Of a stretch of DNA of 64,000 bases, positions 58,889-64,000 are shown piece by piece. The notes below the pieces were generated by a model. It was not told where the DNA came from. It ran no database searches and saw nothing but the letters and a program-made list of their open reading frames with translations. Positions within the stretch are counted from its first letter, which is position 1. Every line of letters begins with the position of its first letter. A program made the translations under genes and the position numbers. The stretch comes from GWA2-66-18 sp964537395 (GTDB taxonomy: Bacteria; Elusimicrobiota; Elusimicrobia; UBA1565; UBA9628), in NCBI GenBank assembly GCA_964537395.1, contig CAZIBN010000011.1:1-64000 (forward strand). The letters run 5' to 3'.

Positions 58889-59359
58889 ATGATGACTACG
58901 GACGAATCGGGATTGGAGATGTTGGCGCGCGTTCGGCATGCGATGGGGCCGGAGTTGCTCGAGCTGATGCTGAATACGACGGAGGCGGCCGCGCCCCAGT
59001 TGAAGGAGTGGCCGCCGGAGCGGGCTTTCCAGTACATCCGCTGCCGTCTGCGCTTCACGCAGAGCGAGCTGGCCCAAAAGGCGGGGCTCACTCAGTCCCA
59101 GGTCTCGCGCGTCGAGTCCGGTTCGGACTGCCTGCTCAGCACCTGGGCTCGGGCCTATGCGGCGATGGGATTCGAACTCGTTTTGCTTCCGACGTCCGCA
59201 ATGAGCGTCGATGAATTGGAGAAGCGCGCCGAGGAAGGCCGGCCGCAAGGACATTGGATGCGCCAAAGGTCCCGCCCGCGCCGGGTTTGGCGGGACGGAC
59301 GCATGATCACTTTGTCCGGCGGACGGCCGCCGAGGCTTACGCCGTTACTTTCGCCTTGA
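58889..59359 (+). CDS. XRE-family helix-turn-helix protein
   Basis: A 156-residue protein with a central Cro/CI-type helix-turn-helix at residues ~45-95: RLRFTQSELAQKAGLTQSQV, then SRVESG, followed by a helix TWARAYAAMGFEL. The first 45 residues are helical, and the last 50 are polar and basic with VWRDGRMITLSGGRPP. This domain order, with HTH in the second third, is seen in HigA-like antitoxins and stand-alone regulators. There is no toxin next to it, only a 21-residue frame just upstream. GGAGG before the ATG gives a normal start. The end lies 23 bases beyond the stop of the convergent PEPCK gene, so the two overlap tail to tail. Confidence 0.85.
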   Translation: MMTTDESGLEMLARVRHAMGPELLELMLNTTEAAAPQLKEWPPERAFQYIRCRLRFTQSELAQKAGLTQSQVSRVESGSDCLLSTWARAYAAMGFELVLLPTSAMSVDELEKRAEEGRPQGHWMRQRSRPRRVWRDGRMITLSGGRPPRLTPLLSP

Positions 59360-61127
59360 GACGGTCCTTCAGCGCGTTGAACTGGGTCCAGAGCTCTTTA
59401 GGGAACTTGGCGCCGAACCGCTCGAAGAAGGTCTTCACGCCGTCGAGCTCGCCGGCCCAGTCCTCGTTCTTGACCGACAGGAGCAGGTCCATCGCTCCCT
59501 CGGAGAGATTAAGGCCGGAGAGGTCGAGCGCGTCCTTGGTCGGCAGGTAGCCGATAGGCGTCTTGTCGGCCTTGCCTTCGCCGCGCGAGCGCGCGAGGAT
59601 CCACTCGAGCACGCGCAGGTTCTCGCCGTAGCCGGGCCACAGGAACTTGCCGTTGGCGTCCTTGCGGAACCAGTTGACGTGGAAGATCTTCGGCGGCTTG
59701 GGGATCTTCTTGCCCATCTCGATCCAGTGCCCGAAGTACTCGCCCATGTTGTAGCCGCAGAACGGGAGCATGGCCATGGGATCGCGGCGGATCTCGCCGA
59801 CGGAGCCCTCGGCTGCGGCGGTGCGCTCGGAGGCGACGGTGGCGCCAAGGTAGACGCCGTGGTTCCAGTCGAGCGACTCGAACACGAGCGGCGCCAGGCG
59901 CTCGCGCCGTCCGCCGAAGATGACGGCGGAGATCGGAACGCCCTTGGGATCTTCCCATTTGGGGGAGATCGACGGGCACTGCCCGGCGGGCGCGGTGAAG
60001 CGGCTGTTCGGATGGGCGCCCAGCATGGGGCGGCCCTCCTTGTCCCGGAACTCTGGCTTCCAGGCCTTGCCTTCCCAGTTCGTGCCGGAGGCCGGGGGAG
60101 CGCCCTGGCCGTCCTCCCACCACACGCTCAGATCGTCGCCGAGAAGCACGTTCGTGAAGATCGTGTTCTTTTGGATGGTTTTGAGGGCGTTGGGGTTGGA
60201 TTTCGAGTTAGTCCCCACCGCAACGCCGAAGAAGCCGGCCTCGGGGTTGCAGGCCCACAGGCGTCCGTCCGGGCCGACGCGAAGCCAGGCGATATCGTCT
60301 CCGACGGTCCAGATCTTGTAGCCCTTGCCCTTGAGCCCTTCCGGCGGGATGATCATGGCGAGGTTGGTCTTGCCGCAGGCCGAGGGGAAGGCGGCGACGA
60401 CGTACTCGGTCTTGCCGTTCTGCTCCACGCCGAGGATGAGCATGTGCTCCGCCAGCCAGCCTTCCTTGCGCGCCTGCCACGAGGCGATGCGCAAGGCGAG
60501 GCACTTCTTACCGAGCAAAGCGTTGCCGCCGTAGGCCGAGCCCACGGACCAGATCGTGTTGTCCTCGGGGAAATGGAGGATCATGCGCCGGTTGACGTCG
60601 AGGTCGGCCTTGGAATGCAGGCATTTCACGAACTCGCCGTCCGTGCCGAGCTCCTCGAGCACGGGCGTGCCGATGCGCGTCATGATGCGCATGTTGAGCA
60701 CGACGTAGATGGAGTCGGTGAGCTCGACGCCGATCTTGGAGAACGGGGAGCCGACCGGGCCCATCGAGAAGGGGATGACGTATAAGGTGTGGCCGACCAT
60801 CGAGCCGAGCAGGATCTCGCGCGCCTTCCGGTAGCCCTCCTCGGGGGACATCCAGTTGTTGGTGGGGCCCACGGCTTCCTTGTCCTTCGTGCAGATGTAG
60901 GTCAGGTGCTCGGTGCGCGCCACGTCGTTGGCCTTGGAGCGGCTGTAGAAGGAGCCGGGATACTTTTCCTGGTCGAGAGGGATCAGCTGGCCGCGGGCCA
61001 CGCCGCGCTTTTCGAGGCGCTTTCGTTCCTCTTCGGAGCCGTCCACCCAGACTATGGCGTCGGGGTTGCAGATCTGGGCGACTTCATCGACCCAGGCTTT
61101 GAGCTTGGCGTGTTTGATGTTGACCAT
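59337..61127 (-). CDS. pckG: Phosphoenolpyruvate carboxykinase (GTP)
   Basis: Interconverts oxaloacetate + GTP and phosphoenolpyruvate + GDP + CO2. The 596-residue length is normal for the GTP family. The P-loop with the reactive cysteine (FPSACGKTNLAM), the metal-binding GDDIAWLR, and the CNPEAGFFGVAVGTN and FGGRRERLAPLV segments are all present. ATG 61127 is chosen as start: a TAGAAT box (61133-61138 on this strand) stands five bases before it, which predicts a leaderless message. A perfect 14-bp palindrome upstream is a possible operator. It would link amino-acid carbon, for instance glutamate from histidine, to gluconeogenesis. Confidence 0.97.
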   Translation of the reverse strand: MVNIKHAKLKAWVDEVAQICNPDAIVWVDGSEEERKRLEKRGVARGQLIPLDQEKYPGSFYSRSKANDVARTEHLTYICTKDKEAVGPTNNWMSPEEGYRKAREILLGSMVGHTLYVIPFSMGPVGSPFSKIGVELTDSIYVVLNMRIMTRIGTPVLEELGTDGEFVKCLHSKADLDVNRRMILHFPEDNTIWSVGSAYGGNALLGKKCLALRIASWQARKEGWLAEHMLILGVEQNGKTEYVVAAFPSACGKTNLAMIIPPEGLKGKGYKIWTVGDDIAWLRVGPDGRLWACNPEAGFFGVAVGTNSKSNPNALKTIQKNTIFTNVLLGDDLSVWWEDGQGAPPASGTNWEGKAWKPEFRDKEGRPMLGAHPNSRFTAPAGQCPSISPKWEDPKGVPISAVIFGGRRERLAPLVFESLDWNHGVYLGATVASERTAAAEGSVGEIRRDPMAMLPFCGYNMGEYFGHWIEMGKKIPKPPKIFHVNWFRKDANGKFLWPGYGENLRVLEWILARSRGEGKADKTPIGYLPTKDALDLSGLNLSEGAMDLLLSVKNEDWAGELDGVKTFFERFGAKFPKELWTQFNALKDRLKAKVTA

Positions 61128-61132
61128 GGGCC

Positions 61133-61138
61133 ATTCTA
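61133..61138 (-). promoter_or_regulatory. -10 element (TAGAAT) for a leaderless pckG transcript
   Basis: Reading on the minus strand, TAGAAT is separated by five bases from ATG 61127. No convincing -35 at 16-18 bases was found. Confidence 0.5.
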
Positions 61139-61160
61139 GCACGGCGGCCGGGGGGGTGGA

Positions 61161-61174
61161 TTGACCTAGGTCAA
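61161..61174. promoter_or_regulatory. Perfect palindrome TTGACCTAGGTCAA upstream of pckG
   Basis: The 14 bases equal their own reverse complement. They overlap the stop codon of mcsB and lie about 22 bases upstream of the pckG -10 box, a position suited to a dimeric regulator. No regulator is assigned. Confidence 0.5.
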
Positions 61175-62220
61175 CCCGCTTTAAGGCGGCGGCGCACGAG
61201 GGAGGCCCGCAGGGCGTCGCGGTCCAGGGGGGAGAGCACCTTCTGGGCCAGGAGGTCGAGATGGGCGGGCTGGGTGGACAAGGTCAGCTCGTTGACGACC
61301 GACAGGTCCGACGGGATCTTCCAGCCCATCGCCAGGCCCAGGCGTACGCGCGAGAGGTGATGCTGGCACTCCTCGAACGACAGCAGCCGCGCCGCGCCGA
61401 GCAGGGCCAAAGACCGGTGCAGGTCGTCCTCGAGGCGGAGCTTGGCGGCGCCGGCCGTCAGGCCCGCACGGGCCTCGTTCTCACGCGCGCAGACGGCTAT
61501 AACGGATTTTTCGAGCGCAGCGAGGATCTCGCCTTCGGTGCGGCCGAAGCCGGTCGCGTTCGAGAGCTGAAAAAAATCGCCGGCAACGCGCGTCCCTTCC
61601 CCATACAGCCCGCGCGCTATGAGCCCCGTGCGCCCCAGGCCGTCGAGGAGCTTGCCGATGGCACCCGTCATGCCCAGGGCCGGAAGGTGGACGAGGCAGG
61701 ACGCGCGCAGGCCCGTGCCGATGTTCGTCGGGCAGGCGGTCAGGTAGCCGAGGTCGTCGCGGAACGCGAAGTCGAGGACCGACGACAGCCGGTCGTCGAG
61801 GCGGTCCACGTTCGCGTGCGCGGCGCTCAGCTGCAGGCCCGGCAGGAGCGCGGCCAGCCGGAAATGATCTTCCTCGTTGACCATGACGGCGATCGTCTCG
61901 TCGTCACCGACGACGATGCCTCTCTGAGCGGGAGACCTGGCCAGGAGCGGGCTCGCGAGGTGGCGTTCGACCAGGAACTCCCTGTCGGTCTCATCTAAGT
62001 CCGACATCTTGAAGAACGCCGCGTTTCTGATGTCCGCGAGCTTGAGCGCGTTGAACGCGTGGTCGAGCGTCTTCTTCAGCGTGTGCGGCCCGATATGTCC
62101 CGGAAACGGCCCGCGCAGGTTGCGCGCCAGGCGCACGCGCGTCGAAAGCACGACCTCATGATCGGGCCCCGCGGCCTCGGCCCAGGCGGTCTTGAAGCGC
62201 AGCATGTTGTGCAGCTGCAC
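61171..62220 (-). CDS. mcsB: Protein-arginine kinase McsB-like ATP:guanido phosphotransferase
   Basis: A 349-residue member of the bacterial guanido kinase family. McsB phosphorylates arginines of damaged proteins, marking them for ClpCP. The N-terminal VVLSTRVRLARNL, the MVNEEDHFR ATP/substrate segment and the catalytic cysteine in TACPTNIGTGLRAS are all conserved. The start is GTG at 62220, one base after the mcsA stop. It forms an operon with mcsA, as in Firmicutes, but neither ctsR before nor clpC after is present here. Substrate specificity for protein arginine is inferred from the McsA neighbour. Confidence 0.93.
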   Translation of the reverse strand: MQLHNMLRFKTAWAEAAGPDHEVVLSTRVRLARNLRGPFPGHIGPHTLKKTLDHAFNALKLADIRNAAFFKMSDLDETDREFLVERHLASPLLARSPAQRGIVVGDDETIAVMVNEEDHFRLAALLPGLQLSAAHANVDRLDDRLSSVLDFAFRDDLGYLTACPTNIGTGLRASCLVHLPALGMTGAIGKLLDGLGRTGLIARGLYGEGTRVAGDFFQLSNATGFGRTEGEILAALEKSVIAVCARENEARAGLTAGAAKLRLEDDLHRSLALLGAARLLSFEECQHHLSRVRLGLAMGWKIPSDLSVVNELTLSTQPAHLDLLAQKVLSPLDRDALRASLVRRRLKAG

Positions 62221-62221
62221 C

Positions 62222-62560
62222 CTAGCGCCTCCCCGGCGTCTTGCCGCGGTGCTGATAGGCGCCGGCGTGCATCCGCGGCAGGAGATCCTTTACCTGGGCG
62301 AGAAAGTGCTCGTAGCAGTTCGGGCAGCCAAAGCGGCCCGTGCTTCGGAACGCCGCGAACGAGATCTTGCAGACGGGGCAGCGCGACGTGTGAGCGCGCG
62401 TGCGCAGCGCGGCGAGCGCCGCCATCATCGCGCCCTGCACCGCCGCGGGCTCGACGTGCGACGCGCAGGTCGAGCACAGCGCCGCCTTCGTGAGATGGTT
62501 GCCCACCACCGACTGGATCAAAGTCGTCGCTTCCCTTATACCGCAGCTCTGGCAGACCAT
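62222..62560 (-). CDS. mcsA: McsA-like zinc protein, activator of McsB
   Basis: A 112-residue protein with four C-x-x-C pairs (CQSC at residue 3, then CSTC, CPVC and CPNC), the hallmark of McsA N-terminal zinc-binding modules. The C-terminal ~30 residues (YEHFLAQVKDLLPRMHAGAY, then a basic GKTP tail) match the McsA segment that contacts McsB. A UVR coiled coil, present in some McsA proteins, is not obvious. ATG 62560 is chosen because the first CxxC follows at once; a perfect TATAAT lies seven bases upstream, which predicts a leaderless mRNA. The mgtE start on the other strand is only 24 bases away. Confidence 0.88.
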   Translation of the reverse strand: MVCQSCGIREATTLIQSVVGNHLTKAALCSTCASHVEPAAVQGAMMAALAALRTRAHTSRCPVCKISFAAFRSTGRFGCPNCYEHFLAQVKDLLPRMHAGAYQHRGKTPGRR

Positions 62561-62567
62561 CGGTTTA

Positions 62568-62577
62568 ATTATAAGAT
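62568..62577. promoter_or_regulatory. Overlapping divergent -10 boxes of mcsA and mgtE
   Basis: On the minus strand TATAAT (62573-62568) lies seven bases before the mcsA ATG. On the plus strand TAAGAT (62572-62577) lies seven bases before the mgtE ATG. The two hexamers share two base pairs. RNA polymerase cannot open both at once, so the two genes should compete. Confidence 0.55.
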
Positions 62578-62584
62578 ACTGCTC

Positions 62585-63892
62585 ATGGACGCCGCATCCT
62601 CCGTCATCACGCGCTTCATCGACACCGATCCGCAGCAGGCGGCGCTCGCCCTGGAATCTCTGGCGCCCCGCGGCGCGGCCTCCGTCGTGCGCGCCCTGCC
62701 GCCGGAGACGGCGGCGCGCCTGCTCGCCCGCGTTCACCCCCAGTCGGAGGCGGCGATCTACGAGTTCCTGGTCCCCGAGCCCGCCGCGACCTTGCTCGGC
62801 CTCGCCGACGCCGATGACGCGGCCGACGCCTTCCGCGCGCTGACCGATGAGTCGCGGCGCACCTTGCTCGCTTCCCTCACGCCGGAGCGCCGCCGCGAGC
62901 TCGAGGAGCGCCTCTCCTATCCCGATCACAGCGCGGGCCAGATCATGCGCACCGACGTCGTCTCCTTCTCCAAGGATGCGCGCGTGCGCGACGTGGTCGT
63001 GCGCCTGAAGACGATCACGGCCAGCAAGCATCCGCAAAGCTACGCCTACGTCGTCGATGACAACCGCCGCCTGCTCGGCGTGCTCAACATGCGCGATCTC
63101 CTGCTCGCCGACGACGACGCGCGCGTCGAGTCCATCATGCGCGCCGACGTGGTCTCCGTGCCGGCGCACATCGACCGCGAGGAGCTCATCTCCGAGCCGA
63201 AGCTGAAGGGCTACCTCTCGATCCCCGTCGTCGACGCCCAGGGCCGCCTCCTCGGCGCCGTGCGCACCTCGGATCTTCTTGAGTCCTCTCAAGAAGAAGC
63301 GACCGAGGACTTGCAGCGCCTGTTCGGCACCAGCGCCGACGAGCGCGCGTTCTCGCCCATGCTCTTCAAGGTGCGCCAGCGTCTTCCCTGGCTCACCGTC
63401 AACCTCGCCACCGCCTTCCTGGCCTCCGCCGTCGTCGCTCAGTTCCAGGACCTGATCGGCCGGATCGCGGTCCTGGCCGTGTTCCTTCCCATCGTCGCCG
63501 GCCAGGGCGGCAACGCGGGAGTGCAGTCCCTGTCTGTCGTACTCCGCGGCCTCGTCATCGGAGAAGTGCGCATGCGCGACGCGATGCGCCTCACTGTCCT
63601 TGAGATCTCCGTCGGCCTCGTCAACGGCTTCGTCATCGGCCTCGTCACCGCCCTGGGCGCGTGGTACTGGAACGGCAACCCATGGATGGGCCTCGTCCTC
63701 GGCCTCGCGATGGTCGTCAACATGATCGGCGCCGGCCTCGCGGGCGCCGTCATCCCTCTGGGCATGAAGCGCCTCGGCTTCGACCCCGCGCAGTCCTCTG
63801 GCATCTTCCTGACGACCGTTACCGACGTCGTCGGCTTCCTCGCCTTCCTCGGCTTCGCCACCCTCTTCCAGGCGCACCTGCTCCCGAAATGA
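62585..63892 (+). CDS. mgtE: Magnesium transporter MgtE
   Basis: A 435-residue Mg2+ channel/transporter. Order of parts: an N-terminal superhelical domain (~1-120), two CBS domains (~125-250; HSAGQIMRTDVVSF and VESIMRADVVSV mark them), a connecting helix and five membrane helices (~280-435). The pore signature FLPIVAGQGGNAGVQS and the TTVTDVVGF motif of the last helices are present. The acidic N and CBS domains sense cytosolic Mg2+ in the family. ATG 62585 is the start because it opens the N domain; the longer upstream frame overlaps mcsA on the other strand. The stop overlaps the next ATG (ATGA). Confidence 0.95.
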   Translation: MDAASSVITRFIDTDPQQAALALESLAPRGAASVVRALPPETAARLLARVHPQSEAAIYEFLVPEPAATLLGLADADDAADAFRALTDESRRTLLASLTPERRRELEERLSYPDHSAGQIMRTDVVSFSKDARVRDVVVRLKTITASKHPQSYAYVVDDNRRLLGVLNMRDLLLADDDARVESIMRADVVSVPAHIDREELISEPKLKGYLSIPVVDAQGRLLGAVRTSDLLESSQEEATEDLQRLFGTSADERAFSPMLFKVRQRLPWLTVNLATAFLASAVVAQFQDLIGRIAVLAVFLPIVAGQGGNAGVQSLSVVLRGLVIGEVRMRDAMRLTVLEISVGLVNGFVIGLVTALGAWYWNGNPWMGLVLGLAMVVNMIGAGLAGAVIPLGMKRLGFDPAQSSGIFLTTVTDVVGFLAFLGFATLFQAHLLPK

Positions 63893-64000
63893 TCCTCCCC
63901 GGCCTGAGCCGCCCCGTCGGCACCATCTGGTGCATCGGGCGCAACTATGCGGAGCACGCCAAGGAGCTCGGCCACGAGGTCCCGGCCTCGCCCATCGTTT
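63889..64000 (+). CDS. Fumarylacetoacetate hydrolase-family protein, N-terminus (cut by window end)
   Basis: Only 37 residues are in the window. TIWCIGRNYAEHAKELGHEV followed by PASPIVF is the typical N-terminal block of FAH/YcgM-type hydrolases and decarboxylases, which act on 2-oxo-3-enoate or acylpyruvate substrates. The ATG overlaps the mgtE stop in ATGA, implying coupled translation. Function beyond the family cannot be given without the rest of the gene. Confidence 0.85.
   Translation, partial: MILPGLSRPVGTIWCIGRNYAEHAKELGHEVPASPIV

Noticed and set aside
62192..62584. N-terminal extension of mgtE upstream of 62585
   Set aside because: It overlaps mcsA on the other strand and adds Arg/Ala-rich sequence foreign to MgtE; ATG 62585 opens the conserved N domain behind a -10 box.

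Overview
The window is GC-rich bacterial chromosome with tightly packed genes. No rRNA, tRNA, transposase or CRISPR array was recognised. Very large Ig-like surface proteins, CHASE2 cyclases, a McsA/McsB pair, GTP-type PEPCK and a fused formimidoyltransferase-cyclodeaminase suggest an uncultured lineage such as Elusimicrobiota, possibly Omnitrophota. This placement is inference; no phylogenetic marker was tested. A run of 100 N (17495-17594) shows the window is a scaffold from an assembly.

Layout. 1-4567: end of topA, a Xer recombinase, an uncharacterised protein and purA. 4660-5776: a small toxin-antitoxin island with vapBC, a nucleotidyltransferase gene collapsed by an internal deletion, and a small partner gene. 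5819-44815: the core of the window. A good sigma70-type promoter and a cyclic-di-GMP class I (GEMM) riboswitch precede a small secreted/membrane protein, a secreted HEAT-repeat protein and one giant surface-protein gene (7319-41681, broken only by the N gap, at least about 11,400 residues). A second secreted HEAT protein and a CHASE2-class III nucleotide cyclase follow. The giant protein has a signal peptide, about 50 Ig-like repeats, about 17 repeats of a second class, about 8 repeats carrying Ca-binding-like loops, an Fn3 domain and a C-terminal FlgD/sorting-type domain.

44819-57569: a membrane protein, a thiolase, and a histidine-degradation set (hutH, hutU, hutI, bifunctional FTCD) mixed with yajQ, a secreted HELLGH metallopeptidase, a HAD phosphatase, an aldehyde dehydrogenase and a GNAT enzyme. 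Together HutH, HutU, HutI and FTCD would convert histidine to glutamate and methenyl-tetrahydrofolate. 57566-64000: a CPA2 antiporter, an XRE regulator, GTP-PEPCK, mcsA-mcsB, mgtE and the start of an FAH-family gene.

Three signals stand out beyond the genes. (1) Four long, perfect or near-perfect hairpins (at 3217, 48182, 50428 and 55444) share only their outer ~10 bp (RGKGTCWGRCY). The rest of each 20-30 bp stem is unrelated between copies, yet still self-complementary. They fill gaps between genes almost to the base. (2) Many genes have a -10 hexamer 5-8 nt before the start codon, which implies leaderless mRNAs; mcsA and mgtE have overlapping divergent -10 boxes. (3) A run of ten G lies in the -35/-10 spacer of the HEAT gene after the giant gene, the classical layout of a phase-variable promoter.
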